From assembly GCA_049671305.1 (NCBI GenBank), contig JBATUR010000012.1, positions 1 to 54,735 of the forward strand: a stretch of DNA of 54,735 nt, in the 5' to 3' direction. Position numbers and translations under genes: made by a program. Source of the stretch: CADCTM01 sp049671305. GTDB lineage: Bacteria; Cyanobacteriota; Cyanobacteriia; Cyanobacteriales; Coleofasciculaceae. The notes under the pieces were generated by a model that made no database searches, was not told the DNA's origin, and worked only from the letters and a program-made list of their open reading frames with translations. Below are positions 43,011 to 51,850 of the stretch, one piece after another. The first letter of the stretch is position 1. Every line of letters begins with the position of its first letter.

Positions 43011-43859
43011 CTACAGCACAAATTCATAGTTAATCTCTGTAGTTCTTCCTTTAAAATAGAGCCGAGTGCCTTCTGGATACTCCCATCCCACCTCGCCTTC
43101 TAAAGGAATCAGCATCCCACCCTGAACTGAATATTCCCAAAATCGACCGCACCAAGGCATCGCATTCAGCTTGTCGCGATAACGAGCCTCAGCCCGCATA
43201 GTAGCGATCGCCCCTTCAGCATTAAACTGAAACACGAGGGAGACATTTGTTGCACCATCCGTTAAAGTAGCGCGAGCAGAGGTATCATCAATTGCTTCCC
43301 AACGCACACCCTGACTAGGTAATAGGGCAGTGGGATACCACGCCGTCTCAGCAAAGAACCGCAATAATTCACCTTGTGCGGCTTCAGGGGTACCGCGCAC
43401 ATCAGCAACGGTAAAAAGACCGAGTAATGATGCGTGTAAGCTGCCTTCCCCTAACAGATAGGTATCATGGACAAAAGCATTTAGTCCTGGTGCCATTTGA
43501 ATACGTGCATCCCAATCAAAACCGGGACGTTGAGTCGTCACAAGTTGAGTGGCAGTAAACGGACTCCACTTATCTTCAGTTTCACTCATATTGAACTGTC
43601 CCTGCTGAGAGAGTTTGACCGCAGAGGCGATCACTTGTCCATCCTTGAGTACTGTCCGAAAGAAGCGCTGTACTGGGGCTGGTAAGCCTTCTAGCTCTTT
43701 TTGATTGTAGATTTTGGGCTGAAGGCTCTGCCGTCCACTTGCTAACTTGGCGCGTAGTTTATCAGTATCAGACTGCCAGCGATATCTACCATAAATGATG
43801 GCAATTCCAATTGAAACTATGATTAAAACACCAATAATTGCAATCCATTTCATCCACAT
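43011..43859 (-). CDS. DUF6544/DUF6920-like membrane-anchored protein
   Basis: 282 residues. One N-terminal membrane helix (about 4-23, WIAIIGVLIIVSIGIAII) precedes a soluble domain. Visible conserved stretches: LPAPVQRFFRTVLKDGQ, FDWDARIQMAPGLNAFVHD, LLRFFAETAWYPTALLPS, and the final WEYPEGTRLYFKGRTTEINYEF. These agree with my recollection of the DUF6544 group, also called DUF6920, which has no known function. The soluble domain is probably outside the plasma membrane. It lies in a run of five same-strand genes with the serine hydrolase upstream (64 bp). Confidence 0.7.
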   Translation of the reverse strand: MWMKWIAIIGVLIIVSIGIAIIYGRYRWQSDTDKLRAKLASGRQSLQPKIYNQKELEGLPAPVQRFFRTVLKDGQVIASAVKLSQQGQFNMSETEDKWSPFTATQLVTTQRPGFDWDARIQMAPGLNAFVHDTYLLGEGSLHASLLGLFTVADVRGTPEAAQGELLRFFAETAWYPTALLPSQGVRWEAIDDTSARATLTDGATNVSLVFQFNAEGAIATMRAEARYRDKLNAMPWCGRFWEYSVQGGMLIPLEGEVGWEYPEGTRLYFKGRTTEINYEFVL

Positions 43860-43923
43860 ATCAGTTACCTATATTTGTGTATAACGGCGTTCTAAATGAA
43901 GCAAACTAGATAGTTATACCTAC

Positions 43924-45135
43924 TCACTTCACCCCAAAGACCATCTTGGTGAGCTGAACGCAAATTTTGGAGGCATCCACATCCTCCCGATTGCCTAGAA
44001 CAATGACGACAACCTTGTCATTGGGGTAGCGAACAATAGCGGTAGTAAAGCCGTTAATCCCGCCCGCGTGACTGACCACTGAGTGATCACCTTCCTTGCC
44101 AATACCCCAACCATAGCCGTAACCGAATCCGCCGCTGTCGGGGACTAGTGCGAAAGCAGTGAACATCCGGTCTCGCAAGTTCTTCGGGAGCAGTTTATCC
44201 GTGTATAAAGCCCGATCCCAACGGTAGAGTTCTTCTACGGTGGAGTACAATCCGCCAGCAGCGTAGGGGATAGACATATCAATGAAATCAGCCAAGTTCG
44301 TCTGGTCACGATAGCCGACAGCGAGACCACCCTTGTTGTGGTCGTAGCCCGAATCCACCATCTTCAAAGGAGCAAAGATATTCTCTTGTAAGAATGCTTC
44401 ATAGGTTTTACCGGATGCCTGCTCGATAATAGCGCCCAGCACAACGTAGCCAGAGTTGCTGTAGCTCCACTTTTCGCCTGGCTGGAAATCCAACGGCTTG
44501 TCTTTGAACCGTACGATCGTTTGGGTGGGAGACGACGGCGATCCTTGGGTAGTCTGGTAGTCTGGGAACCGGGTGAAATCTGGAATGCCAGAGGTATGGG
44601 TCAAGAGATGATGAATCGTGATTGCCTGCCATGAGATCGGACAGTTTGAATGATACGTGCAGATGCGATCGCGCACATTGAGTTTGCCCTGTGCCTGCAA
44701 GAGCAGGATCGCCATCGCTGTGAACTGCTTGGTAAGTGAGCCGAGGCGATATTTCGTTTGCGCCGTGTTCACTAGATGCTTTTGGCGATCAGCCTCGCCG
44801 TACCCTGTTTTGACAAGAACCTGACCGTTTCGCGCAATCAGCACTGACCCGCTAAAGAGTTTTGCTTTTGCAAGCTCGCTCAGGTACGTGTCAGTTGTGG
44901 AAACGATATCCTGAACTGCTCGGGAAGCCAAGGTGGCTGTTGCAGAAGCTGGAGACTGCTGTGTAGTCGTTGCAGCTACAGTAGCAGTTTTAATCTGAGG
45001 TGCCTGCATTGGTGGACTCGCCACCGTCACCGATGAATTTGTCAGCCATATTCCCCAAGAAAGCAGATAGGTAAGACCAACAATTGAGCGGATGGGGTGA
45101 TGATTTGCCCACTGATGAATCTGAGTTTTAATCAT
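43924..45135 (-). CDS. Serine hydrolase, beta-lactamase class C / PBP4-like family
   Basis: 403 residues. The N-terminal hydrophobic segment (about 17-40) is followed by an Ala/Thr-rich spacer. The penicillin-recognising fold starts near 75: the SxxK motif is S133-L-T-K136 (YRLGSLTKQF), the YxN motif is Y225-S-N227 (WSYSNSGYVVLG), and the third motif is HAGGINGF. Family members are D,D-peptidases, esterases or peptidases in the periplasm rather than clinical beta-lactamases; the substrate is unknown. Context (S33 hydrolase, DUF6544) does not fix a role. Confidence 0.88.
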   Translation of the reverse strand: MIKTQIHQWANHHPIRSIVGLTYLLSWGIWLTNSSVTVASPPMQAPQIKTATVAATTTQQSPASATATLASRAVQDIVSTTDTYLSELAKAKLFSGSVLIARNGQVLVKTGYGEADRQKHLVNTAQTKYRLGSLTKQFTAMAILLLQAQGKLNVRDRICTYHSNCPISWQAITIHHLLTHTSGIPDFTRFPDYQTTQGSPSSPTQTIVRFKDKPLDFQPGEKWSYSNSGYVVLGAIIEQASGKTYEAFLQENIFAPLKMVDSGYDHNKGGLAVGYRDQTNLADFIDMSIPYAAGGLYSTVEELYRWDRALYTDKLLPKNLRDRMFTAFALVPDSGGFGYGYGWGIGKEGDHSVVSHAGGINGFTTAIVRYPNDKVVVIVLGNREDVDASKICVQLTKMVFGVK

Positions 45136-45187
45136 AGGATTCTACCAATATTAGTTGATTAAACAGCTTCTGCCACAAGTTATTTAC

Positions 45188-45535
45188 CTATGTTTGTTGA
45201 TTCAAAATTTGATAAATGGTGAGCATAAAAATGAGCGCAAAAATATTTGTATAGATTAATTTTGTGTACTTGGCTAGCCAACTTGGAAGATAAATATCAA
45301 AATTGTCCTTTGAGGAATTTGTGTATTTTTTGGCAAGTAGATTTAATGGGCAGTGGGATTTAAAAGCTAGTAGCATTAGCCCTTCTAGAAATACAAATCC
45401 ATAACCAATCCAGAGCCAGATATCGAGTTTATTTATGAGCGCGGCATAAAGCATATAGAAAATCACAACATTGAAGAATATCCAGATCAAAGTGTGAATG
45501 ATCTTAATCAAAGTTAATTTGGTTTTACTTTCCAT
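45188..45535 (-). CDS. Small membrane protein, unknown family
   Basis: 115 residues. Two hydrophobic segments near the N-terminus (IIHTLIWIFFNVVIFYMLYA and WIGYGFVFLEGLMLLAF), a CPLNLLAKKY loop with a NFDIYLPSWLAKY stretch, then one C-terminal membrane helix (IFALIFMLTIYQI). I do not recognise a named family. It sits between the serine hydrolase and the S33 hydrolase, 40-50 bp from each, so it is likely in the same transcript. Confidence 0.65.
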   Translation of the reverse strand: MESKTKLTLIKIIHTLIWIFFNVVIFYMLYAALINKLDIWLWIGYGFVFLEGLMLLAFKSHCPLNLLAKKYTNSSKDNFDIYLPSWLAKYTKLIYTNIFALIFMLTIYQILNQQT

Positions 45536-45575
45536 ATCGTGTCAATTTTGAATACTTCAATCACAAATGGAGTTT

Positions 45576-46865
45576 TTAATTCTTCGTCAAAACCTTGTTC
45601 ACTAGCACATCAATAAATCTGCCTGACTCATTCATCCAAGGAGCGTGACCTGAATGCTCAAACCAAATCAATTCTTTGTGGGGCGCAGTCAGGAGATTAA
45701 AATACTCCTCGGTCAGTTTGGGCGATGCGTTAACATCGTGGCGACCAATCAGGAAGTAGACTGGCACTTCGAGGCGCGTTGCTTGCTTGCGAAAGTCCAC
45801 ATCCCATAATTGCTGGTAAACAACTCCGAAAGTGTCCAGCACTCCTCGGACGAAATTCACTTTGTCGTACAGTCCATACTCGGAACCCGCAAGGTCTTGT
45901 AAAGTATTGAACCCTGAATTAGCGATAGCGGGATTCTTATTCATGTAATTGTTCATATCCATAAGGTAAGTTGCGCTCTTCAACGCAACATCATTACCGT
46001 AATAAGGCGGCGGACCTTGTTGCTTGAGTTTTTCTACTTGTTTCGTGTCGCCTCGTTCCTGTGCCAAACGCAGAGCAAAATCATAGCAAATCAGATCGTT
46101 CTCCAAAAACGCAACCATCTGCCCTGTGCCGATAAAAGCATGAAACAATTCTGGGTAACGTTGCACTACCATGATGCCAAGGGCGCTACCCCACGACTCG
46201 CCCAACACATAGACTTTTCCTTTACCAAAGCGTTGTCGCAAGCTCAAGACCAATTCGTGGGCATCGGTGATGTAGCGATCAGGTGTCAATTTTGAACGAT
46301 CTACCGCATCGAACGATTTGCCTGCTCCTGGCTGTTCCCAGTTAACCATAACAAAGTGATCTTCTAGCCCCGCTAGTGCGCGTTGCTCAGTGACAAGTTG
46401 GCTACCACCAGGACCACCCGCCAGAAAGAGCAACACGGGATTGCGCGAGTCTTTGCCGCGAATGGTGATCCATTCCTCAGCGCCGCCGAGTTTCACTTTT
46501 TCTAGGACGGCAATGCTGTTGGGTATGGGTTTGCCGATCGCATCGAGAATGGGTGGTGTGGACGCGAATAGTTGGGAGGCAATAATGGCGAGGATAGCGA
46601 TTGCGACAAACCCCGAAAGGGTGGCAAGAATCAAGCGAGTAAAGCCCAACCGAAACACCCCAACAAGCAGGGCAATCTCTGCCATTGCAAATAGAATTAG
46701 AATTGATTGGGGAACGCTGGTGCTAATGGGCAGCAATGCTACTGGCAGAATCGCCAGAGCGATCAAGATAAATACTAGAATTCTCAGCAATAAGAGGGCG
46801 ATCGCCCTCTTATTTTTTAATTTCTGGAGTCGATTTATCTTTTGGTTATCAATGAGTTGATTCAT
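45576..46865 (-). CDS. Membrane-anchored alpha/beta hydrolase (S33 prolyl-iminopeptidase-like)
   Basis: 429 residues from ATG 46865 (GTG 46877 possible). Three hydrophobic segments form the first ~100 residues (RAIALLLLRILVFILIALAI, ILILFAMAEIALLVGVF, LILATLSGFVAIAILAII). The hydrolase domain starts near 115: LAGGPGGSQL oxyanion loop, WEQPGAGKS, nucleophile Ser224 in GESWGS, Asp in GRHDVNA, and His in HSGHAPW. This is the peptidase S33 or proline-iminopeptidase type. The membrane anchor is unusual for the soluble family but is seen in related hydrolases; the catalytic domain would lie on one face of the plasma membrane. Substrate unknown. Confidence 0.85.
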   Translation of the reverse strand: MNQLIDNQKINRLQKLKNKRAIALLLLRILVFILIALAILPVALLPISTSVPQSILILFAMAEIALLVGVFRLGFTRLILATLSGFVAIAILAIIASQLFASTPPILDAIGKPIPNSIAVLEKVKLGGAEEWITIRGKDSRNPVLLFLAGGPGGSQLVTEQRALAGLEDHFVMVNWEQPGAGKSFDAVDRSKLTPDRYITDAHELVLSLRQRFGKGKVYVLGESWGSALGIMVVQRYPELFHAFIGTGQMVAFLENDLICYDFALRLAQERGDTKQVEKLKQQGPPPYYGNDVALKSATYLMDMNNYMNKNPAIANSGFNTLQDLAGSEYGLYDKVNFVRGVLDTFGVVYQQLWDVDFRKQATRLEVPVYFLIGRHDVNASPKLTEEYFNLLTAPHKELIWFEHSGHAPWMNESGRFIDVLVNKVLTKN

Positions 46866-46926
46866 AATAAATTCCACTGTTTAGACAATTACATCAGCTT
46901 CAGATTGCGGCTTGCTTAAATAAAAG

Positions 46927-47583
46927 CTATCGTTGCTTAACCTTCCCCACACCCTTTGTGGATTGCCGGACTTGGGGAGAGCCGATGTACTCTACGGAAC
47001 CCACACCAGAGAGTGTCGCATCCAACTGCTCGCTGACATTAACCACCGCACTGCCCACCCCTTCATGGCGCACCGTAGCTTGCTTAGTCTTGAACTGCTC
47101 ACCATTAAAACTGCCAACTCCAGAAAGACTGAGATCCAACACGTCAACATTGCCAGTGATCGTCATACTACCCACCCCATCTAGAGAAACTGCCAACCGT
47201 TTGCCTTGGATATCTTTAACTTCAATACTGCCAACACCATCTACCTTCAAGCTCTCTAGACTCTTCACCTCCACGACGAATTCAATGGGTTTAATAGGAT
47301 TCATCTGGGTATCTTTGGCAATAGTGAGATACAAGATATTGTCAGCTATACGGCTTTCTAGGAGAGGCAGAATATTATCATCGGCGGTAATCATCAAGGA
47401 CTCTTTTTCCGTCTGCTTTATCATGACTTTGCCCACGGATTTACTAGAAATGGATGAGAATCCACTTACTTGTCTAGATTCAGTCTTGGATATGCCAGAA
47501 CCTCTAAGCCCACCCCAGTTGAAAGTGCAGCCGACAAACATACTTAAAGCCGCCAAACAGACAAATAATTTATAGCGTTTCAA
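46927..47583 (-). CDS. Toastrack (DUF2807 / head GIN) lipoprotein
   Basis: 218 residues. The signal peptide ends in a lipobox (SMFVGC, Cys19), so the mature protein is lipid-anchored. The rest is a repeating beta-solenoid: VDGVGSIEV, LDGVGSMTI, LSGVGSFNG, HEGVGSAVV, LSGVGSVEY, with GVGS about every 20 residues. This matches the DUF2807 'Toastrack' family. Such proteins are known to associate with PspC/LiaF-type envelope-stress modules. The PspC gene is two genes upstream on the same strand, with the bactofilin-like gene beyond it, which fits that link. It is separated by only 5 bp from the zinc-ribbon gene. Confidence 0.88.
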   Translation of the reverse strand: MKRYKLFVCLAALSMFVGCTFNWGGLRGSGISKTESRQVSGFSSISSKSVGKVMIKQTEKESLMITADDNILPLLESRIADNILYLTIAKDTQMNPIKPIEFVVEVKSLESLKVDGVGSIEVKDIQGKRLAVSLDGVGSMTITGNVDVLDLSLSGVGSFNGEQFKTKQATVRHEGVGSAVVNVSEQLDATLSGVGSVEYIGSPQVRQSTKGVGKVKQR

Positions 47584-47588
47584 TCTCC

Positions 47589-47963
47589 TTATTTTGCCTT
47601 CCTTGGTTTAAGTTGTTTGAAATGTCCATCTATCCATTTATCAAGAGGAATTGTTATGCCCAAAATGCCAATTAAAAGGAAAACTACACCTGTAAATAAA
47701 TCATGGAAAATGTAGATTAAGAAAAATGACGGTATTCCTAATACAAGGATGATTCCCATAATTTGCAGGGGAAGTATCCAAACAGAATTAGCTTTAAGAT
47801 GGGATAATCTTTTGCATTGGGGGCAGCAATAATTGCCCAAGGGTGCTGACCAATATCGCCGCCAAGTCAAGGGAAACGAATGTTGGCAATGGGGACATAC
47901 TAACTGTCCCCGCATTGAAGGAGATTGGGAGCGAAAAATTTTATGATTGGTTGGTATACTCAT
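47589..47963 (-). CDS. Zinc-ribbon membrane protein
   Basis: 124 residues. A four-Cys ribbon sits near the start: CPHC (about 23-26) and CPQC (about 48-51) flank a Trp-rich stretch (LTWRRYWSAPLGNY). Two membrane helices follow (about 65-85 and 87-107, IMGIILVLGIPSFFLIYIF and VFLLIGILGITIP). The ribbon probably binds one zinc ion on the cytoplasmic side. It is 81 bp after the PspC gene and 5 bp before the Toastrack lipoprotein. No family name was recognised. Confidence 0.7.
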   Translation of the reverse strand: MSIPTNHKIFRSQSPSMRGQLVCPHCQHSFPLTWRRYWSAPLGNYCCPQCKRLSHLKANSVWILPLQIMGIILVLGIPSFFLIYIFHDLFTGVVFLLIGILGITIPLDKWIDGHFKQLKPRKAK

Positions 47964-48044
47964 GATGACTTTTCTATGGATTACAGTTTTTTCAAAGTTA
48001 TTTAGGGAAATTAATTACTAAATGAGGAGGCGATTCCTCAGAGG

Positions 48045-48611
48045 CTACGCTAATGACGGCTTTAGGGGGAAAGCTAACCAAAACCAGAGGTAAAGTATAG
48101 GCAAAACTCCGGGAATGACAATGGCTAAAATAACTGTAATAATTCGTACTCCTAGAAGGGGCAGTTTCCAGCGTTGGGCGATGGCTGCACATACACCTGC
48201 AATTACTTTGTGACGACTACGGTAAAAAACAGCCGTGGGTTCTTCTGAAGTATTGACTGATATGCGCGATCGCTTGACCTTGAGAATCAAAGAAATCAGG
48301 AGTCCGATCGCACCCAAAATGGCTGATGGAATCGCGAAAATCGCCAGCCAGTGAGCCATGAACATCCCTGAAATCACATCTCCAAGCCAAGATGAGGACG
48401 GACAAATAAAGCGAACTGCTTCCGCTGAACAACCAAAGCGTTCGGCTAAACCCATTCCCCCCCAAGTGACCAGGAATGGAAAAATTCCGTAGAGAATACA
48501 TAGGCTCAACAAAACTAAATGTCCACGGGTGGTAAGCGATCGCGTTATGGCGATCGCTGCAAGTGCTGGCCCAACAAGCAAAAGGACTGAAATCAAAGGC
48601 GAGTAAATCAT
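48045..48611 (-). CDS. PspC-domain membrane protein
   Basis: 188 residues. The N-terminal ~110 residues hold about three membrane helices of unknown type. The PspC domain (about 130-188) reads FYRSRHKVIAGVCAAIAQRWKLPLLGVR, then a membrane helix ending IPGVLPILYLWFWLAFP. PspC is an integral membrane sensor of the phage-shock envelope response. The extra helices in front and the Toastrack, ribbon and bactofilin-like neighbours suggest a PspC-based envelope module without PspA in sight. It starts 50 bp downstream of the bactofilin-like gene end. Confidence 0.85.
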   Translation of the reverse strand: MIYSPLISVLLLVGPALAAIAITRSLTTRGHLVLLSLCILYGIFPFLVTWGGMGLAERFGCSAEAVRFICPSSSWLGDVISGMFMAHWLAIFAIPSAILGAIGLLISLILKVKRSRISVNTSEEPTAVFYRSRHKVIAGVCAAIAQRWKLPLLGVRIITVILAIVIPGVLPILYLWFWLAFPLKPSLA

Positions 48612-48661
48612 AGATTTTCTTAAACTTAAATAAGGTCAAATGAACATTCAAGCCACCCTGC

Positions 48662-49534
48662 TCAGTCAGTAGCTGTTTGATGTTTTTCTCTACCAAACTT
48701 CCACAGCAAGATGACACCCAAGCCGAACAGATTGACTAGGAAAACGACTAACCTTCCGAAGAATGGAATGAGTGATAGAACAGTCACGATCGCCAAACCT
48801 ACCAAGAAATGCTGCTGTAAAGACCGATTCTCATTACTAATTAGGCGTTGACCGACAAAAAGTGCTACGCCTAGTGACCCAACTAGAGCAGTAATCACCG
48901 CAGTCAGACTCAGGAGTGGAATCAGAGGAATCCCAATCAGCGTAATCGCCAGAAAGACGGTGACAAAGACAAAGGAAACAGTCGCCCCAATCCCCCATAG
49001 AGCAGTCAAACCGGGGCGTTGACGCAATTGTGTCGCCAAATTCGGCAGGAATTGTGGGCTGCTATGCAAAATGATCAGTCCGAGAATAGCTGCTACTACG
49101 GCGGAACTAATTCTAAAAATGGCACTGAAGAAATATTGAGCCAAGAAGCCACTTCTGCCGCGATTGGAACCATACATCATGCCATGTCTATCGCTGAATG
49201 TGGCGTGTTCACCAACAACTATCGCACTTGGTTCCTGTACGATTTTGCCGCCAAAGGAGTAAACATCACCCTCTACCCGCACTCCTTTTTTCAGTATGAC
49301 ATCCCCGCCAAAAGCGATCGCAGTATCCAAAACTCTGGCATTAGGGGATACCGTAACACTCCCCCCAAAAGCCAGGGCGTTTTCGACAACTTGATTCTCT
49401 GGTACGATTACGCTTCCACCAAAACGAATAAGGTTAGTATTGTTGATATTAATGTCAGTCTGCGCCAGGACATTGCCTGCAAATATTAAGCAAATTGTTG
49501 CTATAAAAGCCAGAATTAATTGTTGCCATTTCAT
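48662..49534 (-). CDS. Bactofilin-like polymer-forming membrane protein
   Basis: 290 residues from ATG 49534, which has a GAGGA site 8-9 bp upstream; the frame stays open to 49600 but the added 22 residues are poor. The signal peptide is MKWQQLILAFIATICLIFAGNVLAQ. A short beta-helix follows with repeated FGGSV units (RFGGSVIV, LAFGGSVTV, IAFGGDVIL, YSFGGKIV), as in polymer-forming (bactofilin-like) domains. Four or five membrane helices come after (about 130-275). The likely role is a secreted, membrane-held beta-helix, part of the envelope module. It is the first gene of the PspC cluster. Confidence 0.82.
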   Translation of the reverse strand: MKWQQLILAFIATICLIFAGNVLAQTDININNTNLIRFGGSVIVPENQVVENALAFGGSVTVSPNARVLDTAIAFGGDVILKKGVRVEGDVYSFGGKIVQEPSAIVVGEHATFSDRHGMMYGSNRGRSGFLAQYFFSAIFRISSAVVAAILGLIILHSSPQFLPNLATQLRQRPGLTALWGIGATVSFVFVTVFLAITLIGIPLIPLLSLTAVITALVGSLGVALFVGQRLISNENRSLQQHFLVGLAIVTVLSLIPFFGRLVVFLVNLFGLGVILLWKFGREKHQTATD

Positions 49535-49586
49535 AGATTTAATCCTCATAAATGAGAAGAAACTGGATATATCCCATAACAGTAGA

Positions 49587-49911
49587 CTACCCTGTGACAA
49601 GCAGGCAACTCGTCATTAATTGTAATGAAGTAGTAAGAGTGAAAGCCACTAGAAATAATTCTATTAATGAATGGTTTGCTGGCTTATTATTATCCCTAAT
49701 TGTTCTTAAACAACCTTCCTTTTTGGCGTTTTGAAAGTATTGCTTAACCCAGAAGTAATTTTCAAGGTATCCAGAATAAATGCTCACCATAACGAAGAGC
49801 ATTAAAATATCTGTTTCCTATGATAATAATTAGCCAACATAGCCATGTTCTAGAAAAAGTGTAAAGTAGAAAAAGTCCAATTTGCCTCAGCGATCGCTTT
49901 TTTTTGTTCAT
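49587..49911 (-). pseudogene. Possible split small membrane-protein remnant
   Basis: Two short overlapping minus-strand frames lie in the 427-bp gap between the nitroreductase and the bactofilin-like gene. ATG 49911 to 49762 gives 49 residues with a membrane helix (WLCWLIIIIGN). The frame ending at 49587 (start 49802) gives 71 residues beginning MLFVMVSIYSGYLENYFWVK, which could be the natural continuation after a frameshift near 49797-49802. Neither is recognised. A GGGAGG lies some 16 bp before 49911. It may be a decayed gene, or chance in AT-rich DNA. Confidence 0.3.
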
Positions 49912-49961
49912 ATTTTTATTAAAAGCCTCCCAACAAGAGAAAATTTCTTTATAGGCAATTT

Positions 49962-51077
49962 TTATGAACGCATAAACCAATCAACGGGTCTGCGTAGTGA
50001 AACTGGCAGCGGATAATTTTTCAAATAACCCACTCGCAAAATAAATTGAATATCTTCACTAATCCCAATTGATTGATTCAGCGTTTGCCGTGTTGATGAT
50101 TCTTCTAATATCTGGGTCATTGGATGAATGGCGATACTTTTCTCCCACACTTTCAAGAAAAGCCGTTGCATTTGTTTACCAGTTTCCAGCAATGTCGCTA
50201 CTGAATCGCCCTTACTGGTAATGATAATCCAACCTGCTGATTCCGATACTTGTTTCTTAATCTGATCAATGCCTCGCTCTCTAAAATCCTTTTTCATCAC
50301 ATTGTCTTTACCGTAAAGATTACGCACCACCCAGCCGGAAATTCCTTCTATTTCCATACTTGCTGTTGTCAGTCCGTCGCGATATTTATCGGCATCCTTA
50401 CTAGAGAATCTAATCCAGTCGGCTAACTCTTGCTGCGCCGGCTCCCGATAAGCTTGAATGCGGTTAGCAATGATAGTTTGTTCGTCGATAAATTGACTTT
50501 CTTTACTAGTGTTAGGTAGATAATGAATAAATTCTGGTTCTGAATTGATAAGATATTTGAGGTCTTCTTTATTTAAAACATCACTTAAAAAATCGGAACG
50601 GACAGTACGGCGGCTTTTAATTTTTCTGATATCAAAAGCATTTTTTGACTCTTTTTTAATCAGTTTTACTTCCGTAACCTGTCCGTCCTGATTGGTCTTA
50701 GCTAGCAAGTTCCAATCGCAAATATAGCCAAAAGAACCGGCAGCATATTCTAGATTTTGAATGAAAGTACCGATTGATAACATCGTCTCTCTCTGAGTCA
50801 GGTCAACAGCCGGCAGCCATTTACTTTTATCGTTGCCAATAATCCAGTGGTACGGTTCGAGATATTGGACAAACCAAGGCTGTGTATTATGACCACTCGG
50901 TGCAAGCGAGGCGAGAAACAAAATCTCTTTTTCGTCCGGCTTGATAGTTTTATTTTTATCGTCTTTAGGTTTTATATCCGCCCTTAAAAGATTACTTTTA
51001 TCACTCAATAAATAAGATGTTGTTCCGACTAAAATTATGGTTCCGCCGGTAATGCTGATAAATTTTATTCTGTTCAT
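49962..51077 (-). CDS. Acg-type nitroreductase family protein
   Basis: 371 residues. A hydrophobic N-terminus (about 5-24, ISITGGTIILVGTTSYLL) suggests a membrane anchor or signal. Then come the FMN-binding family features: LASLAPSGHNTQPWFV (about 53-67; Ser and Asn bind the flavin phosphate region) and KIKSRRTVRSDFLSDVL (RRTxR motif), and a C-terminal half with AGWIIITSKGDSVATLLETGK and FILRVGY. This matches the Acg subgroup of nitroreductases, which are two-domain, pseudo-dimeric and may sequester FMN rather than reduce nitro compounds. It is a single gene unit. Confidence 0.85.
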   Translation of the reverse strand: MNRIKFISITGGTIILVGTTSYLLSDKSNLLRADIKPKDDKNKTIKPDEKEILFLASLAPSGHNTQPWFVQYLEPYHWIIGNDKSKWLPAVDLTQRETMLSIGTFIQNLEYAAGSFGYICDWNLLAKTNQDGQVTEVKLIKKESKNAFDIRKIKSRRTVRSDFLSDVLNKEDLKYLINSEPEFIHYLPNTSKESQFIDEQTIIANRIQAYREPAQQELADWIRFSSKDADKYRDGLTTASMEIEGISGWVVRNLYGKDNVMKKDFRERGIDQIKKQVSESAGWIIITSKGDSVATLLETGKQMQRLFLKVWEKSIAIHPMTQILEESSTRQTLNQSIGISEDIQFILRVGYLKNYPLPVSLRRPVDWFMRS

Positions 51078-51850
51078 CAGATATTTTGGTTGTGAGGACT
51101 TGTCAAGACTGGACGTGTTGATAGAAAACTCGTTTTACATTTTCGGCACAGAAGATGTAGAGTCCGACAATTGTTGCCAGCATCAAAAGAAATTCAATCG
51201 GCAAGGCTTGGAACCCCAGTAGACCTGCAAGCGGGGTATTGGGCTGGAGAAACTAAAATTCCGGCTTAGGATCGATCAGACTGATAAACTTTGAGTTGTG
51301 CGCGTAATTGAGCAATTTCAGTCGCCTTGAGTTTTTTTCGGCGCAGATTGAACACTTTCCTTCAGCGATCTTGCCCGCTCTTCAACTGCTTCTAAATTGT
51401 CATAAAGTTGCTTGGTGAAGTTGTCAATTGTAGTACTGATAAGGCTACCTCTAGTATGTTGTGTTTCTAGAATTTGCCGACAGTGTTATTAAATTGCCAG
51501 TCCTAAAAGAAAGTCCTTGTTGTCAATGACATCTTTTATTTATACTGGTTAAAAACTGAAATAACTCTTTCGTAATTTTATATTTTCCTAGTGCGAAGTT
51601 ATTAGCCTCTATCCTGGGTTTAAGATAGAAATATCTTGCGAGGTAGATATATTCTGATTTGTCAGGAAAAGGTATTATTTTGCATCAGGATGACTTAAAT
51701 GATAGTAGAAGTTCTAGAGTGCTTCGGCTGTTGCCCTTGAGCAAGAGGACAACAGCTCAAATGTGGACTGTTGATTCGTTATTTTATACCTGATATTTAA
51801 TGTCTGGTAAGTAATCTTGCCAGTACTGCCATCAGCCCTAGCCGCTTCAC
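51078..51850. other. 773-bp region with little coding signal
   Basis: Between the nitroreductase start and the PBP end. Apart from the short remnant at 51266-51485 no gene, tRNA or clear terminator is recognised. CCCC...GGGG-type pairs near 51210-51225 could form a weak hairpin. Confidence 0.4.
51266..51485 (-). pseudogene. Remnant of a short coiled-coil gene with frameshift
   Basis: The minus strand is open from 51485 to a TGA at 51318-51320 and encodes about 55 residues with a helical, non-random pattern (GSLISTTIDNFTKQLYDNLE, then AVEERARSLKESVQ), but it has no start codon. In the next frame the stretch down to TAA at 51266-51268 reads LRRKKLKATEIAQLRAQLKV, a matching coiled-coil end. The frames would join near 51340-51355, within or next to a run of seven T's (51332-51338). 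This looks like a degraded gene; the family is not recognised. Confidence 0.35.

Noticed and set aside
42835..43029. 64-codon plus-strand frame
   Set aside because: It overlaps the 3' end of the DUF6544-like gene and has no motif or ribosome site.
46390..47575. Long plus-strand frames (46390-46860, 46958-47575) opposite the S33 hydrolase and the Toastrack lipoprotein
   Set aside because: The translations are low in motif content. The minus-strand proteins show full family motifs and lipobox or active-site residues, so these are shadows.
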